Below, piece by piece: positions 1 through 12,992 of a stretch of 64,000 nt of DNA. Position numbers and translations under genes: made by a program. Source of the DNA: Plantago elongata (Eukaryota; Streptophyta; Magnoliopsida; Lamiales; Plantaginaceae); assembly GCA_036897095.1 (NCBI GenBank), contig JAYMSP010000033.1, forward strand, positions 47,587 through 111,586, read 5' to 3'. Position 1 is the stretch's first letter, and the number at the start of each line of letters is the position of its first letter. The notes under the pieces were generated by a model, which was given only the letters and a program-made list of their open reading frames with translations, was not told the origin of the DNA and did no database searches.

Positions 1-1141
1 GAGAAGAAGCTCCGGTAGAGCCAATCTGCGGATCCTGTGAAGCTCAAACATCTCGCCATTTTTTCACGTTGATGCCCTAGACGTGAGAATTTGGGAGATG
101 GGTTATTGTTCCTGTTGCATTATATATTGTGAAGGAGTGAAGGAGATAAACTGGATTTTCTGTCTCTCTGTTACCTCGAAATCTTCGAGTATTGAAACAG
201 ACTTGTTTTAGAGATGGCAATTGACGTATATATTATTAGGCTTGGATTCATTTATCATGTTGTGTTATTTCTTTTTTTGTAAAAGAATGTGGTTTGAGGC
301 CGGTTATTAAGCTCGGATTCATCAATATCTATCATTGAGTGTTTTTCTCTTTATCTTTTCTTCTACTCCAAATATAGTGCCTTCCATTAGCAAAATCACG
401 CGTCAAAACTTCCTAGTATCACGTCACATATTTAGGTCATTGCAATTTTAAGCAACAGTATTACTTTGTTAAATTGTTGATATGCTAATGCGATGCCACT
501 ACTAGAGGACAATTCAAAGTGGGAAACTCATGAGAAACTTTCAATTTACTTTTTTCTCAATACGCATTGTTGATAACTTCGAAGTTTACAATTTAGAATG
601 GGTTAGTGTTGAATTAAAAAACAATCATTTTAAAATTGAGAGCAGTCGTGTTTGGTGATTTGTTCAATAGTTCATAATATATAATACGACAGCCCTCAAA
701 TTTAAGATAATTGCTTTTTATTTGAGATCACCATTTTAAATTTCAGCACGAATGAAATTAGGAGCATGATAGTTGGACTATCAAAATGTCCTTTATTAGG
801 GGCAGGCACAACAGCCAGAATGGGTAAATATTACAGTAGTTATTACATGAACCGGCTATGTGAAGTTCCTGTATAACTTGAAATGGATATGTAAAGCACG
901 TACTCTTGCATATGAACCTAAAAGGTCAATAGAAACTCTAACAACAAAATCTACAAGAAACTATTCAATGCAAGGTAACAAGTTACCAGTCCGGGTGTAT
1001 TCAGAACTTTGTACCTGTAAGACCTGTAGCCGCGATCTTTATTCATTGATTCTCCTCACAAAAATAATTGGTCAGTGCTTCTGTTCCATTCTCAGATCTA
1101 CCAAAATTCACAATCCACATAAAGAAGGGCAGATGACTTAA
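1..1141. other. Window edge and OM64 downstream region
   Basis: No gene can be supported here. From base 3 one plus-strand frame stays open for 26 codons and stops at 78-80. It could be the last codons of a gene cut by the window edge, but I do not recognise the peptide. The part next to 1142 probably holds the OM64 3' untranslated region, transcribed leftwards. The open frame at 860-1141 has no recognisable domain. Confidence 0.3.
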
Positions 1142-4100
1142 CTAACTGATCAGTTTTCTCAGCCTTTTTTCAGCTAGAGCAGCAACTTTGTTTTGTGGTT
1201 CTAGAACAAGTGCGTGCTTGAAATCTGTAGTCAACATTGAAACAAAAACAGCAAAAGGAAATTGATGAGACAACATGAACACCACAAGTCACAATTTTAT
1301 ATTTAACACTCATTTCCCAGTTTCATAACGGAATCCACAAATTTATTAATAAAATGCAGATATGGCTTTGGCAAGAAAAGTAAAGGTCAAACCCGAGCCT
1401 GCAGCTGTCAAGATATAATAAAGTGATCAACCGAACGATATACTGAGGCCAGAGTAGAATAAAAGGTGGTTCATCAGTTTGACACCATACAGATATATGA
1501 AGTGATAAACCTAACAGTATACTGAGGTCAGGGTAGAATATAAGAGGTGTTTTATCATTTTTCCACTATACGAGACTAACTTCACAATAGACTGAGGTAG
1601 ATTTAACTCCCCCACCCCATTCTTTATACCACAGTAACTTCCAGTATAACTTTGCCCCAACAGTATGTACTTTATTATAAACCTTCTGGGAATACGGTCT
1701 AAATGGTTCAGTTACTTCAATATCCTCCAGATACAGTTCCAGTCATATTCCTATTTAACTAGAACCGAGAGAGGTACTGTTAAAGGAATATTGTGACAAG
1801 TTATGTCATTCAAGAGAATAATAGAAAGATAGGATCTTTTTTCTGAGCCATGCTTATTTTCTTAAGGTTTCTTGGTTGAAACTATCCGCATATGCATCAT
1901 ATATATTGAACAGAATTGCAACTGGTTGCTGACCTTGAAGGGCCTCCCTGTAGAACATTTGTGATTCTTTAGCTGTACCTCGTCTCAAGTAGGCCTTCAC
2001 ATTCTGCAAAGATCAAATCACTTTAGCTAAACAAGATCACAGCCATGCTTTTTGCCAGACTAGAGAAAATATTTAAATTTTGCAGCAATGGACCAGTGAA
2101 TTAGAATTTCCCAGATCCAGTGAATTACAATCTCCGTTGTTCACAGTTTTGTTTCAGCTGTCCATGTTATTCTAGATCATTCTTCCCAAATTGAGGCTTT
2201 ATTTTGATTTTGAATTGCTTATTCAATTTCCCCCCATCTTATCCAGTTATTTTAGGATCAATGAATACTATTTGGGTGGCTAGATGCCGTGATTTCAGTT
2301 CAGTTGATGGGCAAAAAGTGAAGACAAATTCTACGACAAAAAAAAGACTGTCAGCAAATAGCCAGATTTGTTATGGTTGATCATCTTGAAAAATGACTTC
2401 ATCCTTAGAAAAGCTCAGTATGAGCTAGCTAATGTGAAACTTCATCATTAGTCATTACTTGATAAGCTTGTTAGCTGAGATACAGGACAAATGCAAATCA
2501 TTCAATTCAACTCATCAAGAAAATAAGAGGGACAAACAGTACAAATCAATATGATCATCTAAATGAGATGAGAAAATAAATCAAATTGAGCAACGACAGA
2601 ACATCTGTAGAATGTAATGTAAAATACCCAGAACCCCTCACCTTCTTATCCAAAGAAATTGCCTTGCTGCAATCCTCCGCAGCCTCTTTGAAGCTGCATA
2701 AAATAACAGTTTACTCAGAATCAAATCTCTATAATGATACCACAAAGCAGGGTACTGTGAGAAAAAAGGTACATGACACATACCATGCCAACTCCAAGTA
2801 AGCAGCTGCCCTGTTAGAATAATAAGTCGCATTTGTCCCATTAAGTTTTATTGCCTCGGTGTAATAAGTTGTTGCCTTCTTCCATTGTTTCACTTTATAG
2901 GCAGCATTCCCCTGTAAACAAAAGAGGTCATGTGAGGAGTAAATGATGAAAAAAGAAAAAGTTGAGGGAAAAAGAAATTAAAGAATTATTAGTGATAAGA
3001 GTACAAAAACGGAAATAGCAAATTAAAACTAGACTTGTGTACCTTTTCTTTAAGAAGTTCAGCTGCGTCCATGTTGCCATTAGAATTCTCCGACGGCGTG
3101 GAACTGGAATGAAATTCGTCTCGGAGAGATTCATACATATCCAAGACAGTGTCAAGAAGGAACTTATCAGTTCCATGGGATGCAATAAATGACACAGAAA
3201 TTAGGGACTCATCCTTTTGTCCAAATGGAACGGCAATCTGCAGATCATTAAACAAACAATTATTCCTCGGAGATGAGTATAAAAGACCCAAACTAGATAG
3301 ATCCCACACTCTGGGAGTTGGTTAAAGAATGATTTCAAATTATTGAACAAAGCATTATATAAAGCATGTAATATGTAGTACCTGGCAACCGCCAGACATA
3401 CTCGCAATACTCAGCAGAGCATACATTCTCTCGTGGAACTCCACAGGTGGGCCTCTCTTTAAATTAGTCTTGGGTGGATGATCAGCAACCGTTGGTATTA
3501 CCAGAATTCCATCATTCTTCATGGTCAAACAATGCAATAATACTTTTTAGTTACAAAACAGCAATGAATAACCAATGATGTTAATAGAGCCCTAGTATGA
3601 TCACAAAGATAAAATCATTTCGTGGATTGTAACTAAAGAAGGTGAGCTTGGGGGGCAACCAGTTACCTAATAATAACAACCATGATACTGTTGTCGGTTA
3701 GAAACTCCATGATGAATTGAAATTTTACTATTTAATTGGTTAAAAAAGTCGGATGTCATGATTCCTACACACCTGACCTTCTTGATTTAGTATCAGTACA
3801 TGTGCAACATGCTACATAATTAAAGGATACGTAATTTGTACCAACCTAAAACCTAACATTTCCAACATAGACACCTAATCCAGCCACCAGTTCACACTGA
3901 AAATGGGGATGAACTCTGCTTGGATCACTAAAAATTAATTGTACCTTGAGGAGATTCTGCAGAGCAGATCGCATTTCAGTTCTAACTTTATATAGACTCT
4001 TGACATTCTCTTGTTCAGTGTTTAATGCAGTCCAAACTTGATTAGAGACATCAACAGCTAATTTAGGTTTGACTGATCTAACCCATTCTTCATGATTTGT

Positions 4101-6869
4101 TTTGAATTCATACCTGAAAGGCAAAAGGACACACTTTGAGATTTGCATTAAAAAATTCTCTGTACTTTTTTAATGGATTGGATAAGTGAAGTATCCGAAA
4201 ACAACTCCATTTCCTATGCAGACGCTGTTGCCGTCAAAAGAAAACTAGCAACCAATGTGTAATGTATCTTTACTAGCTTCGTCTATATTTAGGTCCAAGC
4301 ATTAGTTCATTACCTTTCTAATAAAATCATCGCAGAGGATAGGGCTTTCAAAGTAGATATACCACTTTCCTGGTTTAATGAATCATCATGAAAGAACGTC
4401 AGGCTGGGCACATTTGATGCAATATACTGACCAAGATTCATATGCTTGGGTGTCTGGTCTGCATGTTAGGGAAAGAAGAGTAAAGAAATAAATGAATGTG
4501 ACTTCTCTGGTAAATATGGAACTTCACAGGATCACTTTATTTAGAAGTAGAATAAGATTTTAAACATACAGCCAGATAATTTCTCAGTTGCCTTTCTTAC
4601 AGCCTGGACAGTCTTCAGCATGGGAAACTTAGAGAGCTGGAAGAGATCATCAGCTATAATCAGGCGCCGCGTTCTTTTAGGTTCTAAAAGATTTAACTGA
4701 AGTAGAACATGTCCCACACGATGCAAAACAGATGGATCAGATGCCAAACATCCTGAACCAGTTATACATAGCTGTTAATAAGTATGGAATAGTAACACAT
4801 AAAAAGTAGGATGCTTGGTAACCGCACCACGTCTGGCAATTGAAGGTCCTTCTGAAATAATTTTAATCCTTTGAGTCTATTTGAATTGGCTGATACAGCC
4901 AAGATGCAAATAGGTTTAATTTCAGAGATGGAGACCAAGTTTGAGGATTCCAACAATATGATATAAACTTCAGAAATAGCAGTTCACCGCAGTATCACAT
5001 ACCAACAGTATCTAAACTTTGAGAGTTAGGTAAGACACCAATTGTAGACACAACCCCATGAGATGGTCTGAAGCCAAGGATGCCACAAAAAGATGCCGAT
5101 ACTCTTATACACCCAAGTGTATCGGTACCTGCAAGAATAATTTTGTGAGTACAAGTCAAAATTATGAACAGATAAATGCAACTTTAGATACATAAATTCA
5201 TCTTTCACCAGAATATGCACATTTAGGCGTGTGACGTGAGATGGAGAAGAAAAATAGCCATGCCACCGGAACAACAAATTCGTTGTCGGTAACCAGGTAG
5301 AATCCACAAGGATTAGGCAAAGAAATTTTCTGAAACTTTCAAAGACATGGAACGTACAGTGTCTAGACACTAATCTCTTCTTTTAATAATTAAAAAAAAC
5401 CTAAGCTGTGATTTTATTGAATGATGAAAAAGACACATGGCATTAATAAGAACCCATAAGAACAAGCAGCTTTAGTAACTTAGTGATGACAAGCAAAAAA
5501 ACGTTCTTGTTCATTGCTCAACCACGCAAAAAGAAAAGAGAAGAAACTAATTGTATACATTTTAATGAAAACTACAATTGTAATTATTAACTTCTATTTC
5601 TTACATTACACGTCGAGAAATATTGCGCGATCAATAATATTTAAGAAAATGATAATCTTATTAATGCGCAAAGGTATTACCAAGAGCAAAATCTGTAAGC
5701 TGGGCAGCAACAGACACTGCTGATCCACATGATGAGCCACCCGGAACACAAGAAGGGTTCCGTGGGTTGACAGGAGTTCCATTATCTTTTATTTCACCTA
5801 ACAACCTGCAATATTCAAAGAAAACTCAGCAGCTCCCACTTTAACTTTATTGCTCTGAACCCCAAAGTTCAACTTAAATGCACCCTCCGCCCACCCTTAC
5901 AATCCACCAGGGATCACTTAAGAAATGGTAGGAGGAAAATCCAACAAAGGAAGAGCATCAATTTACCCCACATGCAATAAATGCGGTACATAATTTATAT
6001 AACCTCGTCCGTTCAGACACTCATTTTACTTTACTAACGTGATTAGCTATTCACAGCTCAATATACTTCCAATGTCACAGATAACATATAGTAATACAAC
6101 AAGTCAATCGAAACTGCAGAATAGAAGTCTAGCGCCAAGTGAAATGTAAATACCCAAAACCAAGCTCACTCAAGACCGTCTTCCCAACACACGTTGCCCC
6201 ATTTTTCAGCATCTCAGACACCACTACAGCCGTTTTCACTGCTGCCTCGTGCGTCCTCTTCCAATCTGCACAGCCATACCCCGTCACATAGTCCTTCACA
6301 TCAATACTGCAGTAAAGTCATAAATAGATTACCCATTCAGCCTATACATCTTGACGTATACCATAGCTCATAGAATGACAAGCTATCCTAAACATCTTAA
6401 ATCAATCCAGAAAATTGCTCACCCATGAAGATCATCGCCAGTAATTTTTAACATTATTTAGCCATTAAGTAATTTTAAACATTATTAAACATTATTTAGC
6501 CAGCCTATGATTGTAATCAAAGTAAAAAAAATCTAGCCACTAGGCACTAATCCGGTTTACTTAACCTCTTGTAACTATGTATCAGATATGAGATATTACA
6601 ATAACGTCGCCAATAAGAAAAATACTGCAAGCATGAGAAATATACTTGTCACTGATGGCGAAGTTGAGCGAGGAAAGTGATGGGCGAGCAGCAGGCGGCG
6701 GAGGCTGAGGGAAGGGGAGAAGCTGAAATCGCTCGACAAAAGCTCCGAAATCCTCCTTAACTAAGCTCCTGGCTTTGATTCGCCGCCGTTGGACCTCGGC
6801 GAGGATCAAAACTCCGGCGACACCGACGCCGATCACCACCCACACCTTGGGGTTTGACACTTTTGACAT
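1142..6869 (-). CDS. OM64: OM64, mitochondrial outer-membrane import receptor (Toc64/OEP64 family)
   Basis: Tail-facing TPR receptor that docks chaperone-bound preproteins at the mitochondrial outer membrane. Thirteen exons, in transcription order: 6869-6646, 6306-6154, 5805-5681, 5128-5003, 4752-4570, 4458-4314, 4113-3945, 3516-3382, 3237-3043, 2911-2784, 2693-2642, 2003-1934, 1224-1142. They sum to 1788 nt (595 residues plus stop). Residues 6-25 form an N-terminal membrane anchor. Residues about 70-440 are an amidase-like domain. Residues about 478-590 are TPR repeats. The N-terminal NPKVWVVIGV motif points to the mitochondrial OM64 rather than chloroplast Toc64. Catalytic positions of amidases appear altered: Ser73 where lysine is expected and Cys174 where the nucleophilic serine is expected, while Ser150 remains. 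Enzyme activity is therefore unlikely, as known for this family. Exon borders are inferred from GT-AG sites and family alignment from memory. Confidence 0.95.
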
Positions 6870-7128
6870 TTTCCCAATCGGGAAATGGAGCAGGAATGAA
6901 ATGGAAGTGGTGAGAGATTGAAAAGTCGGCGAGTTGATTGTGGAAGGGTTTTAGAGAGAGGGTTTAAGGAGAGATAAAGAGGAAGAGAGAGCATTTGCAT
7001 TTGATGTTGTGGCTGGTGCTCTGAGGTCGACGCGCGAAACATCCAGCTTGCCTTTGTGCGCAAGTCAATACCAATTTTGTAAGGAATCCAATTCGTCGAC
7101 GGGATATTCCAGATTTTCAGTAATAACC

Positions 7129-7373
7129 GTTCCGTCCCGCATTTTTTTCGTGTGTTGATTTTTCCGATTAATTCTTTTTAATTTTAACTTTAAATTATCC
7201 TCAAACTATAATAACTAAATATTTAACAAAAATATATTATAAAATCTTACATCTTAATTTTTATACTATATGATTGTATTAAATCGTTTACATTTATACT
7301 TGAAAACATATTTGAGATAAAATTTGACAATGATTTACCCGAGAAAATCAACATGGAGAAATGAAGTAGGAAC
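7129..7373. mobile_element. Stowaway-like MITE
   Basis: About 245 bp of AT-rich DNA with inverted ends. The left end starts GTTCCGTCCC and runs into GTTGATTTT. The right end, read in reverse complement, starts GTTCCTACTTC and also runs into GTTGATTTT. The ends resemble Stowaway/Mariner-type MITEs. It lies between the OM64 start and the LINE. No clean TA duplication was identified. Confidence 0.5.
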
Positions 7374-7499
7374 GAATATATAGTATACCATTATTATGGT
7401 CAGGGAAGTCAAATTATAAACGGTATTGTTTTCAAATATAAATGAGAATAATTAGGTGCATCAAATTAGTCAGTTGCCATTATTTTTATTTTTATTTTT

Positions 7500-10400
7500 C
7501 GATGAAAACAGAATATATTAAGCCTATAGTCATTGTCACTGACTCAAAATAGAGACTACAGAAATAGACAGATCAAGCCAAAACTTTTCCTCCCCATATC
7601 CAAGTCTAGCTAAATGATCGGCACACTCGTCTGCTCTCCTGTCGATCCTCTTCAAATCAATCTCCCAAGGCATCCGAATGAGCTCTTTGCACCTATCTAC
7701 CATTGGATAACATGTTATAACGTACACGCTCGTGAGGCTGTATTATTTCATCCCAAATCCTTTTTGCAATTTTACAATGACGGAGAAGATGCACTACTGA
7801 TTCCTCAGCTTCACCACACTGACTACAAACAGCATCTGGGGCCATGTTTCTCGAGAATCGCAGAACATTAGTCATTAGCTTATTTGTACAGCAAGCCAGA
7901 TGAAGTGCTTTAATTTATTCGACAACTTGCTTTTCCATATTACCTTCCACTTGTTCGACGGGCGGGGCATCTCATGTTTTAAACTGTGGAGAACCTTATA
8001 TGCCGATTGACAAGAAAACTCTCCCGACGCCGTTTCATTCCACAGCATCATGTCCCTCTGATCCGTGAGTCTGATGCCTGAACTTTCGAGTTCAGATCTT
8101 ATGTCGTTTGGCAGCACAGTACGAAGAGCAGAGAAGTTCCATTCTCCATCCGCATTTAAAACTTGGTTGAGTTTTACTACGTAATCAAGTTCATTAACCT
8201 GCTCAAGTACCTCGACGAGTTTCATATCCTTGAACCATGTATCCAACATGAAGCTTATTCCTCCATCCCCAATCTTCCATCTGAAGCTTGCATTTAATTT
8301 TCCTGCACATTTAATCACACCTTTCCACATAGGGCTGTCCCCAGCTCTGGAAATATAGTGAAGAATACTTCTCCCCTTCAAGTATTTTGTGTTCAATCAG
8401 CTCCCTCCAGATTGTTCTTTCTTTCCTTGTGTTCCAAACGATCTTTGCAAGCATGGCCTCATTATTAGTTCGTGCCTCCCTCAAACCCAAACCACCCGCA
8501 GCCTTGAGTTGTACTACTTTTTTCCAGCCGACAAGGTGAGTTTTTCGTTGTGAAATATCATTAGACCATAGGAAATCGCAACTCAGCTTGTCCAATATAT
8601 CACACTCGTGTTCTGGGAGCCAGGAAGACTGCATAATACAATGGACTGAGGAGGTAACTGACTGAATGAGAGTGGCACGTCCAGCAGTTAACAAAACTTG
8701 CTTCTTCCATCCTGAATATCGAGCAGTAACTTTGTCAACAAGTCTTTCAGCTTCCACTCTGCCCACTCTTCCGTGTCGCAGATATATACCAAGATATTTC
8801 CCCATATTAGGTGTCTGCGAGAACCCCAAGATGTCCGATATAGTTCTCTTCAGCTTTGCTCCTCCAGTTTTCGAAAAGTAGACCTTGGACTTAGTTAGGT
8901 TCAGATTTAATCCCGAGTTTTCGTAGAAGATATCAATTACCCGCTTGATGACTCTCGTATTGGCCACCGTCGCCTTACTCATTAGAATCAAATCATCCGC
9001 AAACAAAATATGCGAAAAAGCAGGACCATTCCTACATGGCTTCCATTCCTACATGGCTTGATTGGAGTCCATCTTCCCTGAGTTACCTGTTCATTAACCA
9101 GATAGGATAGACGTTTGATGCACAAAACAAATAGGTACGGTCATAACCCACAAGTATGGGTGATAGGTGCAAGCGGAGCCCCATTCCTCAGGATTCGAGA
9201 GGTGGTGTTCCGTACACAAAACATAACGAGTCTAATCAGATTTCTTGGAAAATTGAATGCCTCCAAAGTTTTTTCCAAGAACTTCCAGCTTACTCGGTCA
9301 TATGCTTTCTCCAGATCCAACTTCATGACCATACAACCAACTTTATTCTTCTTTTTTGCTCTAAGCGAATGAAGAATCTCTTGCATTACAATGACATTAT
9401 CCTGTGTACTTCGGCCACTAATGAAGCTCGATTGACATAAGGATATTAGTTCCGGCATAAGGTGTTTTAGGCGCATCGTGACACACTTTGTAATGAGCTT
9501 GTAGAGTACATTACACAAGGATATCGGCCTATACTCCGAGATTTTGCTTGGACTTGGCAGTTTCGGAATTAGACACACAAAGGCTTCACACATTACTTCA
9601 TCGAATCTCCCAAGCCTCATAGCGTCCTGCAGAAACTTAACCACTGACAGGCCCAATCGTATCCCAACAATGTTGGTAGAAGAAACCTTGCAAACCATCC
9701 GGTCCCGGTGCTTTAGTTGGGTGGGTAGCCCACACTGCCTTCTTAACTTCCTGTGAAGATAATGGGGCAGCCAGTGCCTCGTGTTCTTCCACAGTTAGCC
9801 AAGCTTGAAAACCAGAAACCCCCATACGTTCCATGTTGTTGTTCGGCGTCCTGACAGGTGCAAAAATACGGCCAAAGTGCTCCAAAGTCCAAACTGTGTT
9901 GCTTGAGCACCTCCTGATCTTGTATCCACTCATCATCGATGTTTAGTAAGAGAATTTTATTACTCCTTCTTGCCAATGTAGATTGATGAAAGAATTTCGT
10001 ATTGGACTCTCCTTCCTTTATCCATTTTACTCTGGATTTTCGGAACCATATCATTTCCTCTTGCTTGAGCACCTCATTATATTCTCTCGTCAAAGTCTTT
10101 TCCAAGTTAACCAAGAAAGAACTGTAATATTGAGCTAGAGAGTAGAGACTTCTGTATCCAATTTAGCCGGTTTCTTAGTTTTCGTTTTCTGTAGAAGACG
10201 TTACCAAACTTCTCTTTATTCCATGGCACTATCACCTTCGGGACGTGGTGAATTGTGTCTACCACAGTCCCTACCTTGCGCCAAATATCATCAATAAGCT
10301 GTTTGCACTTCGGAGACGCAAACGAATGGCCGAGTCCTCTTGTCATCATCGAACCCAAGGCATCATGTTAGGATTGGATGATGATCAGAATATGATTTGG

Positions 10401-11053
10401 GCACATGCACCACCGCATTCTTCGGGAATAGTTTGCACCATTCGTCACTAGCCAATGTACGATCAATTCTCTCTCGGATGTTTGCTAAAACACCCAGATT
10501 ATTTTCCCATGTGAACTTAGGACCATGGAAGCCTAAATCCCATAATTGGCACCTCTCGATCCAACTATTGAAGGCTTGGCATCTCCGGATGGAGGCTACA
10601 TTCCCTCCTAGCTTCTCGTGTGTGAATCGAATTTCGTTAAAATCTCCCGTAACCATCCATGGTAATGTAACGGTCCTCATATACTCCTCCAATTCACTAA
10701 ACAAACGCTCCTTATCTTCTTGTCGGGTTGTGCATATATGCCAGAAAGACACCAGCTCCCTTGATCCCGACACCTAATCAAATTATGAATCACTTGATCC
10801 CCCACATGGAGCACCTCGATATTTGTTTCCCGGGCATCCCAAAGTAACCAAATTCCTCCCATCATGCCATTGGTAGGAGCTTTAGTCCAATCCGGGAAGC
10901 CTAGCGTAGGTAGAATGTATCTGCATGTTCCGGAGAGACACGGGTCTCCAAGATGAATATCACCTGGGGTCGGTTCTCTCTTACAATATCCTGAAGATTT
11001 CTTCTAAAATCCGAGTTACCAGCTCCTTGACAGTTCCAGGATAGAACTCTCAT
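7500..11053 (-). pseudogene. LINE ORF2 remnant: endonuclease, reverse transcriptase, zf-RVT, partial RNase H
   Basis: Starts at 11053 with MRVLSWNCQGAG, the usual opening of plant LINE endonucleases. The endonuclease part shows GDFNEI near 10650 and SDHHPIL near 10370. The reverse transcriptase shows KAPGPDG near 9700, EYRPISLCN near 9530, LDLEKAYDRVSW near 9310 and FADDLIL near 9000. The zf-RVT domain (near 7950-7700) has the C-x2-C and HLLRHC pattern. An RNase H tail (ADECADHLARLG) ends near 7600. The frame breaks roughly ten times. The RQGDPLS segment expected before PYLFVLC near 9130 is missing, and most of the RNase H domain between about 7690 and 7727 is gone. Confidence 0.92.
9026..9059. 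repeat. 17-bp tandem duplication in LINE reverse transcriptase
   Basis: Two perfect adjacent copies of a 17-bp sequence (9026-9042 and 9043-9059). The extra copy shifts the frame just upstream of the FADD catalytic box. It is not expected in an active element, so it probably arose after insertion by slippage. Confidence 0.9.
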
Positions 11054-11068
11054 TAATAAACAAATGTA

Positions 11069-12621
11069 TTAATTTGACGGGGAGGCATTATTCCCCTCCA
11101 TAATGCAATCTAGTGCATTAACATCATCCACATTAGTCCTCATCCCCTGATCCTCCGGACCTGGGTTAGCAGTAGTGTTGACATCCCCCACAACCCCTGC
11201 ATTAAAACATAAATCGGACCCTGTATTCGCGTTTATCAGGTCCACATCAATCAATTCCTTATCCCCCAGTGCTGCAAATGAATTAGAGCTTTCCATACGA
11301 TTCGAACTTGACTGTCCAGTTTCAAACCTAGCCCTTCCACTAGAACCAAAACCAGCAGACGGTGCATTCAGATTCTGAGAGATCATGTGTTCCATCCTGG
11401 AGTTTCTCCTTAGAATCGTCGTGGGAAGAACACATTTCCCCGCAGCCTTGCCCGTATCCAGAGAATCCTGCTTATCATTTGGATTAATCCATGCTCGTTT
11501 ACCAGTAGTACCCTTAGCTTGACCCTCCTGGCTTATCAAAATTTCCTTCTCATGTGTCTGAGTTCTCGGACCAGTCCTTCCATTAGGCTGCTTTATTCCA
11601 GTCGGTTTATCTTTCTTCGAATTGGTATTCCAGCCAGATGGTGGTTTCTTCTTCCTGGAAACCGTCATCCACTCGCCAAATTCTTTCTTTTTAGCCTTCT
11701 CCACAAGCCACTCCACAGGAGCATTCTTACTATAGATCACTTCCTCAGATGTGCTCTTTTCTGTATCCTGTGTTTCGCCACTCTTAGTACATTCCTTGGT
11801 CTGATGACCTGCACTACCACACCTATAGCAGACGGTTGGTAAATTCTCATATACAACTTGATATATTGTCTTTCCAATACATATTCCAGTTTCCAACGGC
11901 ACATCGAGCCGGATTTGCACACAGAAACAGGCGAATTTACCACTACATTGAACGTATTGCCATCAAATTTCAGCGGGTCTCCATCACATCTAGCTGCAGT
12001 TTCTATTACTGACTCAAGGAGGAGTTCTACCGGGAGATTCAGAATTCGCACCCAGGTAATCGCTGTTTCTACCCTGTCATTATCCGCACGAAATCCAGGT
12101 TCCCACTTGCAAATTGACAAGAAACTACCAGCCAACTGCCATGGCCCTTCTGTCAGAATTTTCCCACGAATCTCAGAATTAACGTTCTTGAGGCAGTTGC
12201 AATTGTGTCCAAGGTCTAACAATTCTGCATCCCCATTCAGCCCCCACATCCGATCAAGTTTCGCTACCAAAGCTTGGTAGAACCAAGGTTTCCCTAAAAT
12301 CTTAATCAGTATTGCATCTTCCCAAGCTTTCACAATGCTAGTCTGAAATTCCTTAGACAAAATTATTGGTTTTAATGGGATTTCAGGTATTGCGTCAACG
12401 ACCATCATCTGTTTTCTTTCTTCAAGGGTTCTGTTTTTATCCACAGAGACATCAGGTTGCTTGTAGTTGCCATACAGTTTGTAGGCATAGGTATCTAGAT
12501 TCATTGGATCTTCTTCCTCCATGGAGTTTGATGATTCAGGATTATTCTGATCCGAATTGGTCGAGAGATCGTCAGAGACTTGCCTCTGGCGTTTCTGATT
12601 CCTTGTCGTTGGATTATCCAT
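11069..12621 (-). pseudogene. LINE ORF1 remnant: DUF4283-like and zinc-knuckle protein
   Basis: Begins MDNPTTRNQKRQRQ at 12621 and ends at 11069. The first part has the plant LINE/DUF4283 pattern, including GPWQLAGSFLSICKW and a TWVRILNLPVE segment. A frameshift near 11930 separates it from the second part, which carries a CCHC knuckle (CYRCGSAGHQTKEC, near 11830) and a hydrophilic tail. In active LINEs this protein packages the transcript. The frameshift rules out one complete product. Confidence 0.9.
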
Positions 12622-12720
12622 CGGACCGATGGGAGGGTGGTGAGACGGAGCCAGAGAGACGCGCGGTAGTCGTCTTCCGGCCAGATTACTGTAAACTGTG
12701 TGTCCTTTCTTTTTGAGGAG

Positions 12721-12992
12721 GAAAAACTATTAATTACTCCAAAACACACAAATTTGAGATTCCTAGCTTATATTATTCATATCAATACAAAAAGGTATTC
12801 TTAATATTCATGGTAACTAACCTCTTAAGAGTCATTGAGTACTCAAATAACTGAGAACATATCTCAACTAGCATTAGACGATATTCATAGATATCTCCAA
12901 AAAATATTTATATAATGAAGATTGACATAGAACTCTCATACAAATAATTCCAAACAATCCATACTCATCAGAGAGTTTCAGCCGTTGAACAA
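12721..12992. other. Short upstream region of the ECA1-like gene
   Basis: AT-rich DNA between the LINE 5' end and the next gene. It contains the putative TATA box listed separately. No coding sequence is seen. Confidence 0.4.
12905..12915 (+). promoter_or_regulatory. Putative TATA box of the ECA1-like gene
   Basis: ATTTATATAAT lies about 80 nt upstream of the ATG at 12993. This spacing would leave a 5' untranslated region of around 50 nt. The assignment rests on sequence and position only. Confidence 0.4.

Larger units (their letters stand above)
7480..12720 (-). mobile_element. Degenerate LINE (plant L1-type non-LTR retrotransposon)
   Basis: Nearly full-length LINE read on the minus strand: a GC-richer 5' leader, ORF1 with an N-terminal DUF4283-like region and CCHC zinc knuckle, and ORF2 with endonuclease, reverse transcriptase, zf-RVT and an RNase H remnant. 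The 3' end is A-rich at about 7484-7500 (repeated AAAAAT). Both ORFs contain frameshifts and deletions, so it is dead. The ORF2 ATG lies 15 nt beyond the ORF1 stop, as in many plant LINEs. I found no clear target-site duplication, so both outer limits are approximate. Confidence 0.93.

Noticed and set aside
3-80. Last exon of a CAMTA gene, expected from Arabidopsis gene order
   Set aside because: The 26-codon open frame does not resemble any part of CAMTA that I can recognise.
860-1141. 93-codon open frame at the left edge
   Set aside because: It lies antisense in the OM64 3' flank, has no recognisable domain, and ends just before the OM64 stop.
12700-12770. LINE target-site duplication
   Set aside because: No stretch here matched the flank at 7440-7490 convincingly.
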